Shown here: positions 57,960 to 64,000 of the stretch, in pieces | Numbering within the stretch: position 1 is the first letter of the stretch | How the letters are laid out: every line of letters starts with the position of its first letter | Assembly (NCBI RefSeq): GCF_003253705.1 | Contig: NZ_QKYU01000007.1 | Location: 1 to 64,000 of the forward strand | DNA length: 64,000 nucleotides | Direction: 5' to 3' | Source: Humitalea rosea | Lineage (GTDB): Bacteria > Pseudomonadota > Alphaproteobacteria > Acetobacterales > Acetobacteraceae | Program-made: the position numbers and the translations under genes | The notes under the pieces: model-generated | What the model was told of the DNA's origin: nothing | The model's database searches: none | Seen by the model: only the letters and a program-made list of their open reading frames with translations

Positions 57960-59310
57960 AGCCGTTCGAATAGAACGGGTCCTGGGCGAAGCGGAAGGCA
58001 TTGTGCCCGGCGAACATCAGGTTCTTGTCGGTGCCACCGCCATGGGCGATGTCCTGCAAGGTCTTCTGGATGCAGAAGCTGCGCGGGTCGGCCTTCTTGC
58101 CCGTGGTGAAATCGGGCTCCATCTGCGTCCAGTTGCTGAAGCGGCAATGCGACAGGCAGCCCATGCAATCCACCTGGTCCTGCACGATCTGGCGCGCGGC
58201 CTCCGGCGTCTCGAAGATCAGCGTCTCATCGGGGGTGCGCAGCGCCTCGGTGAAGCCCGCGGCCTCCCAGCCGGCGATGCGGGCGCGATCCTCGGGCGTG
58301 ACCCAGACCGGGCGCTTGCGCGGGCCGACGCCATAGGTCGCGGTCTTGGCGCCATCCTCGGCGCCGGCATATTCGACCTGGCGGGCGCTGCGGGCCTCAA
58401 GCTCCCGCAGGAAGGCCGTGCGCACGGCGGAGGAGTAGAAGCCGGTGGGCGAGAAGGCCTGGAGCGACACATCGCCCGGCTTCAGGGTCAGCAGGCGCTG
58501 CTTCCACTCGTCGGGAATCGGGCTTTCCTGCGTCAGCAGGGGGCGCGTGCCGAACTGGAAGGCGATGGGGCCGAGATCGGGGTTGTCGATCCAATCGGCC
58601 CATTCCTCCAGCCACCAGACGCCACCGGCCATGATGATCGGCACGGTATCCAGGCCGAAGGAATTCATCAGCTTGCGCAGCGCGAGGACCCGGGGGAAGG
58701 GGTCCTCCGGCGCCAGCGGGTCTTCGCTGTTGGAGAGGCCGTTGTGGCCGCCGGCGAGCCAGGGGTCCTCATAGACCACGCCGCCCAGCCATTCGGCGGC
58801 CTTGGAATAGGCGCGGCGCCACAGCGCGTTGAAGGCGCGGGCGGAGGAGACGATGGGGTACATGAACACGCCATGCTCGCGCGCGACGGCCGCGAGGCCA
58901 TAGGGCATGCCGGCGCCGCAGGTGACGCCATGCACCATGCCGGGAATGGTTTCGAGGATGCCGCGGATGATCCGTTCGGCGCCGCCCATCTCCCACAGGA
59001 TATTGGCGTGGATGCGGCCGCGGCCGGCATTCATCTCATGCGCGATCTTGATCTGCGCGACGCCGCCGGCGATGCCATAGGCCACGAGTTCCTCGTGGCG
59101 CTCGCGACGGGTGCGGCCAAGGTAGGTCTGCGGGATGACGCAGCCATCCGCATCATAGCTGTCGGCGTTGACGGCACTGACGGTGCCCACGCCGCCGGCG
59201 GCGGCCCAGGCGCCGCTGCTGCGGCCATTCGTCGCGGAGACACCCTTGCCGCCCTCGATGAGCGGCAGGACGTCGGCGCCCCCCATGCGGATCGCGTTGA
59301 TTGGCTTCAC
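57910..59310 (-). CDS. nitronate monooxygenase-like FMN protein
   Basis: A 466-residue TIM-barrel flavoprotein of the 2-nitropropane dioxygenase family. It has GGADVLPLIEGGKGVSATNG, GIAGGVAQIKIAHEMN, VHGVTCGAGMPYGLA, YPIVSSARAF, IIMAGGVWW and FQFGTRPLLTQESPIP. Unusually, the C-terminal part carries a Cys cluster, DCMGCLSHCRFSNW (C-x2-C-x3-C) with another Cys in RSFC, which could bind a metal or Fe-S cluster. It is longer than typical nitronate monooxygenases. The start is GTG 59310 (an ATG lies 8 codons later). It lies 175 bases downstream of pnp. Confidence 0.83.
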   Translation of the reverse strand: MKPINAIRMGGADVLPLIEGGKGVSATNGRSSGAWAAAGGVGTVSAVNADSYDADGCVIPQTYLGRTRRERHEELVAYGIAGGVAQIKIAHEMNAGRGRIHANILWEMGGAERIIRGILETIPGMVHGVTCGAGMPYGLAAVAREHGVFMYPIVSSARAFNALWRRAYSKAAEWLGGVVYEDPWLAGGHNGLSNSEDPLAPEDPFPRVLALRKLMNSFGLDTVPIIMAGGVWWLEEWADWIDNPDLGPIAFQFGTRPLLTQESPIPDEWKQRLLTLKPGDVSLQAFSPTGFYSSAVRTAFLRELEARSARQVEYAGAEDGAKTATYGVGPRKRPVWVTPEDRARIAGWEAAGFTEALRTPDETLIFETPEAARQIVQDQVDCMGCLSHCRFSNWTQMEPDFTTGKKADPRSFCIQKTLQDIAHGGGTDKNLMFAGHNAFRFAQDPFYSNGFIPTAGQLVERILTGR

Positions 59311-59445
59311 GGTTCTTGTCGTTCGCTCGTTCCGGCGCCTGACATGGCGACTTGTACGGCCCGGATGAGCCGTTGTGCATCGCGCCGCACATGCGGCGGA
59401 TTGTGACGCGGCGCAAGTGCAACCCTACGCGCAGCACCCGAAGGA

Positions 59446-59466
59446 CCGGGGCTCACACTGCCCCGG
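59446..59466 (-). terminator. hairpin downstream of pnp
   Basis: CCGGGGC (59446-59452) / GCCCCGG (59460-59466) forms a 7-bp GC stem with a 7-base loop, 20 bases after the pnp stop. No T-run follows on the minus strand, so it may be a 3'-end stabiliser or a weak terminator. Confidence 0.4.
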
Positions 59467-59485
59467 CCACCCAGTTCACCCGATC

Positions 59486-61708
59486 TCAATCGGCGGCATA
59501 GTCACCGCGACGGGGGCCGCGATCGCGACGGCCGTCGCTGCGCTCGCGGCGGGGCTCGCCAGCTTCCTCGCCTTCGGCGCGGGGGCGACGGGCCCCAACC
59601 TGCTCGGAGATATCGGCACCGGTCGTCTGATCGACAACCCGCATGGACAGCTTCACCTTGCCGCGGTCGTCGTGGCCGATGACCTTGACCTTCACCTTGT
59701 CGCCGACGTTCACGATGTCCGTGGTGCGGTTCACGCGCTCATTGGCGAGCTCGCTGATATGCACCAGCCCATCCTTGGCGCCGAGGAAGTTCACGAAGGC
59801 GCCGAATTCGGCGGTCTTCACGACGGTGCCGGGGTAGATGGCGCCGATCTCGGCCTCGGCGGTGATGCCGCGGATCATGTTGATCGCGAGCTCGGTCGCG
59901 GCGGGGTTGGTGGAGGCGATCTTGATCGTCCCATCATCCTCGATATCGACCTTGGCGCCCGACTTCTCGACGATGTCGCGGATCACCTTGCCACCGGTGC
60001 CGATGACTTCGCGGATCTTGTCCTTGGGCACCTGGATCACGGTGATGCGGGGGGCATTCGCCGCCACATCGCCACGCGCGCCGGTCAGCGCGCGGGCCAT
60101 CTCAGCCAGGATGTGCATGCGCCCACCCTTGGCCTGATCCAGCGCGATACGCATGATATCGGGCGTGATGGAGGTGATCTTGATGTCCATCTGAAGCGCG
60201 GTGACACCGGCCTCGGTGCCCGCGACCTTGAAGTCCATGTCGCCGAGGAAATCCTCGTCGCCCAGGATGTCGGAGAGCACGGCGAAGCCGCGGTCTTCCT
60301 TGATCAGCCCCATGGCGATGCCGGCGACGGGGCGCAGCAGGGGCACCGCCGCATCCATCAGCGCGAGCGAGGTGCCGCAGACCGTCGCCATCGACGACGA
60401 GCCGTTGCTCTCGGTGATCTCGGACACGACGCGCATCGTGTAGGGGAACACGGTCTTTTCCGGCAGCAGCGGGCGGATCGCGCGCCAGGCGAGCTTGCCA
60501 TGGCCGACTTCACGGCGGCCCGGGCTGCCCATCCGGCCGGTCTCGTTCACCGAGTACGGAGGGAAGTTGTAATGCAGCATGAAGTGCTCGCGGTAATCGC
60601 CGCCGAGCGCGTCGATGACCTGCTCGTCCTGGCCGGTGCCGAGGGTCGCGACGCAGAGCGCCTGGGTCTCGCCACGGGTGAACAGCGCCGAGCCATGGGC
60701 GCGGGGCAGCACGCCGACTTCGGCCATGATCGGGCGGACGGTCGTGGTGTTGCGGCCGTCGATGCGCAGGCCGGTGTCGAGGATGGAATTGCGGACGACG
60801 TCGGCTTCCAGTTCCTTGAGCAGGCCCTTGGCGGCGGCGGCGTCATGGCCCTCGGCGGTCAGGGTCTCGGCGATCTTCTTCTTGACGTCGCCGACCTTGC
60901 CCTGGCGCACCAGCTTCTGGGTCTCGGTATAGGCCTCGGCCATCGGCGCGAAGCCGAGTTCCTTGATGCGGGCCTTGAGCGCGATCTCGGCCTCGGAGGT
61001 CTCCTTGACCGGCCAGGGGTCCTTGGCGGCGCGTTCGGCCAGTTCGATGATGCCCTGGATCACGGCCTGGAAGGCCTGGTGGCCGAAGGTCACGGCGCCG
61101 AGCATCACATCTTCCGAAAGCTCCTGCGCTTCGGATTCGACCATCAGCACGCCCTCGGCGGTGCCGGCGACCATCAGGTCGAGCTTGCTTTCCTTCCGCT
61201 GGTCGGCGGTCGGGTTCAGCACATAGGCGCCTTCGATGAAGCCGACGCGGCAGCCGGCGACGGGGCCGAAGAAGGGGATGCCCGAGAGCGTCAGCGCGGC
61301 GGAGCAGCCGACCAGTGCGACCACATCGGGGTCGTTCTCCATGTCATGCGACAGCACCGTCGCGACGACCTGGACCTCGTTGCGGAAGCCATTCGGGAAC
61401 AGCGGGCGCAGGGGGCGGTCGATCAGGCGGGAGACCAGGGTCTCGACCTCGGAGGGGCGGCCTTCACGCTTGAAGAAGCCGCCGGGGATCTTGCCGGCCG
61501 CGAAGGCCTTTTCCTGGTAGTTCACGGTCAGCGGGAAGAAATCCTGCCCCGGCTTGACCGAACGGGCGCCGACCGCCGTGCAGAGCACGATGGTGTCGCC
61601 GAGCCGCGCCAGCACGGCGCCATCGGCCTGGCGGGCGATCTTGCCCGTCTCCAGCGTCAGGGTCTTGTCGCCCCAGGGGATGTCCTTGCGGAAATAATTG
61701 TCGAACAT
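59486..61708 (-). CDS. pnp: polyribonucleotide nucleotidyltransferase (PNPase)
   Basis: A 740-residue phosphorolytic 3'-5' exoribonuclease. It has two RNase PH-like cores ([22 protein letters not shown] near the N terminus; [15 protein letters not shown] and [32 protein letters not shown] in the second), a KH domain ([18 protein letters not shown], about 560-580), an S1 domain (about 625-695) and an Arg/Glu-rich tail. The tail makes it slightly longer than usual. The start ATG 61708 has AGGA 8 bases upstream. It normally lies next to rpsO, but here it is on the opposite strand 50 kb away. Confidence 0.96.
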   Translation of the reverse strand: MFDNYFRKDIPWGDKTLTLETGKIARQADGAVLARLGDTIVLCTAVGARSVKPGQDFFPLTVNYQEKAFAAGKIPGGFFKREGRPSEVETLVSRLIDRPLRPLFPNGFRNEVQVVATVLSHDMENDPDVVALVGCSAALTLSGIPFFGPVAGCRVGFIEGAYVLNPTADQRKESKLDLMVAGTAEGVLMVESEAQELSEDVMLGAVTFGHQAFQAVIQGIIELAERAAKDPWPVKETSEAEIALKARIKELGFAPMAEAYTETQKLVRQGKVGDVKKKIAETLTAEGHDAAAAKGLLKELEADVVRNSILDTGLRIDGRNTTTVRPIMAEVGVLPRAHGSALFTRGETQALCVATLGTGQDEQVIDALGGDYREHFMLHYNFPPYSVNETGRMGSPGRREVGHGKLAWRAIRPLLPEKTVFPYTMRVVSEITESNGSSSMATVCGTSLALMDAAVPLLRPVAGIAMGLIKEDRGFAVLSDILGDEDFLGDMDFKVAGTEAGVTALQMDIKITSITPDIMRIALDQAKGGRMHILAEMARALTGARGDVAANAPRITVIQVPKDKIREVIGTGGKVIRDIVEKSGAKVDIEDDGTIKIASTNPAATELAINMIRGITAEAEIGAIYPGTVVKTAEFGAFVNFLGAKDGLVHISELANERVNRTTDIVNVGDKVKVKVIGHDDRGKVKLSMRVVDQTTGADISEQVGARRPRAEGEEAGEPRRERSDGRRDRGPRRGDYAAD

Positions 61709-62026
61709 GAATCGTCCTAAACTACCCTGGGCCGATGCGGCACGGGGCGGCGCGCCCGGCCCATATGGGGGGCACGCGGGTTGGGCGGCGCGGGACGTGG
61801 CAGAGGCGTCCGAACCGGCGGAGACGAAGGTCCAGCGCTTCGGGCTGCACGGGGGAGGCCGCTTTCGAGGCAGGCCGCCCATGTGGCCGGAAACGCCGAT
61901 CCGCCCCGCCTGGGTTCCCGCCCATGCGGGGCATGGAAGGGAACGGAAGCGTGCTGACGGCCCCACGCGCGCGGGGCGCCAAGGAGGTCAGGGACCCCCC
62001 AAGCGCGCGCGGTATGGCATGTTCGG
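61709..62026. other. 318-base gap between pnp and the HxlR-type regulator gene
   Basis: No gene is called. It should hold the pnp promoter on the minus strand. A short GC hairpin, CCCGC-CCAT-GCGGG (61917-61930), lies in the middle, of the type found in REP-like intergenic elements. Long open frames here have Pro/Arg-rich, non-coding-looking translations. Confidence 0.5.
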
Positions 62027-62431
62027 CTAGGCTGCGCCACCGCTTTCGCGCGGTGCGACCGGGGCCTCCCCGCGTGCCGCGGCCCAGCGCAGCAGCGCAT
62101 CCAGCGCCGGGCACAGCGCCTGGCCCCATTCGGTCAGCCCATATTCCACCTTGGGCGGCACCTGGTGATGGATGACGCGCCGGACGATGCCATCCGCCTC
62201 CATCTGCCGAAGCTGCTGGATCAGCATCTTCTGGGAGATGCCGGGGATCGACCGTTCCAACTCGGAAAACCGCAGGACCTTGCCGCCGAACAGGCGGAAC
62301 AGGATCACCAGCTTCCACCGGCCCTCCAGGAACTTCAGCGCCTGCTCGACGCCGGAGGCCGCGGTGTCGGGGGTCAGGGCTGCGGGCTTACTTTCGGGTA
62401 AGTACCCTACTTTTTCGTCGGTTCTTGTCAT
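62027..62431 (-). CDS. HxlR-family transcriptional regulator
   Basis: A 134-residue winged-helix regulator. It has the HxlR signature: FLEGRWKLVILFRLFGGKVLRFSELERSIPGISQKMLIQQLRQMEADGIVRRV and YGLTEWGQAL. Members act on neighbouring genes, often in response to aldehydes, quinones or redox stress. It is divergent from the NTF2-like and SDR genes with 78 bases between, so it probably controls them. Its C-terminal 25 residues are variable. ATG 62431 gives full family length. Confidence 0.93.
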   Translation of the reverse strand: MTRTDEKVGYLPESKPAALTPDTAASGVEQALKFLEGRWKLVILFRLFGGKVLRFSELERSIPGISQKMLIQQLRQMEADGIVRRVIHHQVPPKVEYGLTEWGQALCPALDALLRWAAARGEAPVAPRESGGAA

Positions 62432-62509
62432 TTTCGGAGCTTAGACGCACCTCCCCAGCACGGCAAACCCGGCGCGCCGCGCCAGGGGGCCAGCCTTGGA
62501 GACAGCATC

Positions 62510-62824
62510 ATGACACCGACCCTTCCCCCCGCCATCGCCCGTTATGTCGCCGCCAAGAACCGGCAGGACATCGACGCCATGCTGGCCTGTTTCGCCCCTG
62601 ATGGCCGTGTCCATGACGAGGGCCGCGAGCATGTCGGCCCCGCCGCCATCCGCGCCTGGCTGGAGCAGACCACCCGCGACTACCGCCCCACGGTCGTGCC
62701 CGAGGGTTTTGCGGATGGGGTGATGACCGGCCTCGTCTCCGGCGATTTTCCCGGCAGCCCGGTGCGTCTCAGCTACCGTTTCACCCTGTCGGACGCGGGG
62801 ATCGCGCGGCTGGAGATCGGCTGA
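62510..62824 (+). CDS. NTF2-like (SnoaL-fold) protein
   Basis: A 104-residue NTF2-like domain of the SnoaL type. It begins [32 protein letters not shown] and has [21 protein letters not shown], then [28 protein letters not shown]. Members are small enzymes or ligand-binding proteins with a cone-like fold. The ATG is at 62510 and the stop overlaps the SDR start by one base, so the pair is coupled and probably regulated by the HxlR protein. Confidence 0.9.
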   Translation: MTPTLPPAIARYVAAKNRQDIDAMLACFAPDGRVHDEGREHVGPAAIRAWLEQTTRDYRPTVVPEGFADGVMTGLVSGDFPGSPVRLSYRFTLSDAGIARLEIG

Positions 62825-63615
62825 TGCCAGAGACTCTGATTTCCGGCCGCTTCGCCGGCAAGCGCGCCCTGGTGACCGGCGGCACCCAGGGCATGGGGGC
62901 CGCGATCCTGCGCCGGCTGCTGGCCGAGGGCGCGCAGGTCGCCACCACCGCGCGCGCCGCGCCGCCGCCGGGCCTCGTCCCCAGCCTGTTCGTCCAGGCC
63001 GATGTCAGCACCGCCGCGGGGGTGCGCAGCGTCGTCGAGGCGGTGACGGCGCGCTTCGGCGGGCTGGACCTGCTGGTCAATGTGGTCGGCGGGTCGGCCG
63101 CGCCGAGCGGTGGCTTCGCGGCGCTGGACGATGAGATCTGGCAGGGGGAGCTGGCGCTGAACCTGTTCCCGGCGGTGCGGTTCGACCGCGCCTTCCTACC
63201 CGGGATGATCGCGCGGGGGGCGGGGGCGGTGCTGCACATCTCCTCGATCCAGGCGCGGCTGCCGCTGCCTGAGGCGACGCTTGCCTATGCCGCGGCCAAG
63301 GCGGCGCTGACGACCTACAGCAAGGGGCTGTCGAAGGAGGTCGGGCCGAAGGGGGTGCGGGTGAACACCATCTCGCCCGGCTTCATCGAAACGGCGGCGG
63401 CGACCCGGCTCATTGAACGCCTGGCCACGCGGGCGGGCACGGATGCCGCCGAGGCCCGCCTGGGGCTGATGCGCTCGCTGGGCGGCATTCCGATCGGGCG
63501 GCCCGGGCTGCCGGAGGAGGTGGCGGCGCTGGCCGCCTTCCTGCTCTCCGCCGAGGCCGCCTCGATCCACGGCGCCGACTACGTCATCGACGGCGGCACC
63601 GTGCCCGTAGTCTGA
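62824..63615 (+). CDS. short-chain dehydrogenase/reductase
   Basis: A 263-residue classical SDR. It has [11 protein letters not shown], the N-x-V-G variant of the NNAG motif (LVNVVGG), catalytic Ser in [24 protein letters not shown] with Tyr and Lys, [10 protein letters not shown] and [15 protein letters not shown](H) is the probable cofactor and the substrate is unknown. It overlaps the NTF2-like gene by one base, and this SDR-NTF2-HxlR grouping is a common stress or detoxification module. Confidence 0.9.
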   Translation: MPETLISGRFAGKRALVTGGTQGMGAAILRRLLAEGAQVATTARAAPPPGLVPSLFVQADVSTAAGVRSVVEAVTARFGGLDLLVNVVGGSAAPSGGFAALDDEIWQGELALNLFPAVRFDRAFLPGMIARGAGAVLHISSIQARLPLPEATLAYAAAKAALTTYSKGLSKEVGPKGVRVNTISPGFIETAAATRLIERLATRAGTDAAEARLGLMRSLGGIPIGRPGLPEEVAALAAFLLSAEAASIHGADYVIDGGTVPVV

Positions 63616-63641
63616 GGAATCTGTGGTCTGAGCATCTGTGG
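63611..63641. repeat. short direct repeat after the SDR gene
   Basis: TCTGAGGAATCTGTGG (63611-63626) is followed at once by TCTGAGCATCTGTGG (63627-63641). The two units differ by one insertion and one substitution. They cover the SDR stop codon and the short gap to the convergent gcrA gene. Confidence 0.5.
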
Positions 63642-63649
63642 TGTGAGGG

Positions 63650-64000
63650 TTACGCCGCATCCTCGCGCCGGTCGCGGGCGCGGACATAGGCGACGGCGGC
63701 GTGCTCGGCGCAATACGGCTTGCCGGTCAGCGCGCCGCCATCACAGAAATGGAAGCCCGAGGTGCCCGGCTCGCCGATCGGCCAGCAGCAGGTCCGGCTG
63801 CTGACCCGCGGGAAGGCCCGCAGGCTGGAGGGCTGGGGCGCCACTGCAACCGGCGCGCGCGCCGGGGCGGCGGCAGGGCGGGGCGCGGCCATGGCCCGCG
63901 GGGCCACCGGCTCGGACGCCGCCGGGCGTGCCTGGGGCGCGGGCTGGGCGGGCGGCGTGAACAGCGCGCGGCCGGAGGTGATGGGCTGCGACACCCCGTC
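63650..64000 (-). CDS. gcrA: GcrA-family cell-cycle regulator, C-terminal part
   Basis: The C-terminal 115 or so residues of a GcrA-type regulator that runs past the right edge. The signature is RTCCWPIGEPGTSGFHFCDG, then GKPYCAEHAAVAYVR. This Cys-containing region is the sigma70-interacting C terminus characteristic of alphaproteobacterial GcrA. The Ala/Pro-rich linker before it is also typical. The N-terminal DNA-binding domain lies outside the window, so an apparent ATG at 63994 is probably internal. Confidence 0.85.
   Translation of the reverse strand, partial: DGVSQPITSGRALFTPPAQPAPQARPAASEPVAPRAMAAPRPAAAPARAPVAVAPQPSSLRAFPRVSSRTCCWPIGEPGTSGFHFCDGGALTGKPYCAEHAAVAYVRARDRREDAA

Overview
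The window is high-GC DNA from an alphaproteobacterium, most likely of the Acetobacteraceae/Roseomonas type. This rests on GC-rich third codon positions, a GcrA-type cell-cycle regulator at the right edge, the gene order rimP-nusA-ylxR-infB-rbfA-truB-rpsO, an AapJQMP-type amino-acid transporter and Bug-family binding proteins. The family-level assignment is inference. I recognised no tRNA, rRNA, insertion sequence, integrase or CRISPR array.

Layout. 0-1.2 kb: terminator and a tandem dihaem cytochrome c. 1.4-9.2 kb: translation/transcription operon (rimP, nusA, ylxR-L7Ae, infB, rbfA, an acyl-CoA thioesterase, truB, rpsO). 9.2-13.5 kb: polar amino-acid ABC transporter (minus strand). 13.7-16.7 kb: flavin reductase, SDR and a ThDP enzyme. 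17-28 kb: the most unusual block, made of a BLUF-TetR fusion regulator, two large repeat-rich proteins with double-glycine leaders, a HlyD-type adaptor, a C39-peptidase ABC exporter, a second NHLM-type ABC exporter and a small cNMP-binding-fold protein. 28.1-38.7 kb: a complete chemosensory cluster in two convergent operons (MCP-cheR-cheB facing triple-CheW, receiver, CheA, CheW and a receiver-PAS-nucleotide cyclase). 39-45.5 kb: metabolic and housekeeping genes (MBL-fold hydrolase, LigI-like amidohydrolase, Bug receptor, D-malate/tartrate dehydrogenase, rdgB, rph, FAH-family hydrolase) and a 15-bp minisatellite. 45.8-52.5 kb: hrcA, SirB1-like, HIT, alkaline phosphatase, and an ABC exporter with a His-rich loop. 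52.5-64 kb: thiC with a TPP riboswitch, FAD oxidoreductase with a CGP-cysteine protein, DUF2272 lipoprotein, nitronate-monooxygenase-like protein, pnp, HxlR regulator, NTF2-like, SDR, gcrA (partial).

Working model for 17-38.7 kb (inference). The two GG-leader proteins are exported by the C39/NHLM transporter with the HlyD adaptor. Their genes share a promoter element with an inverted repeat that could be the operator of the adjacent BLUF-TetR protein. The neighbouring chemosensory array ends in a class III nucleotide cyclase, and a cNMP-fold protein closes the export operon, so a second-messenger link between sensing and secretion is plausible. The substrates are about 420 residues, lack cysteine and tryptophan, and have no RiPP-modifying enzyme nearby. 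This looks like protein secretion (surface or matrix material) through machinery usually associated with small peptides.
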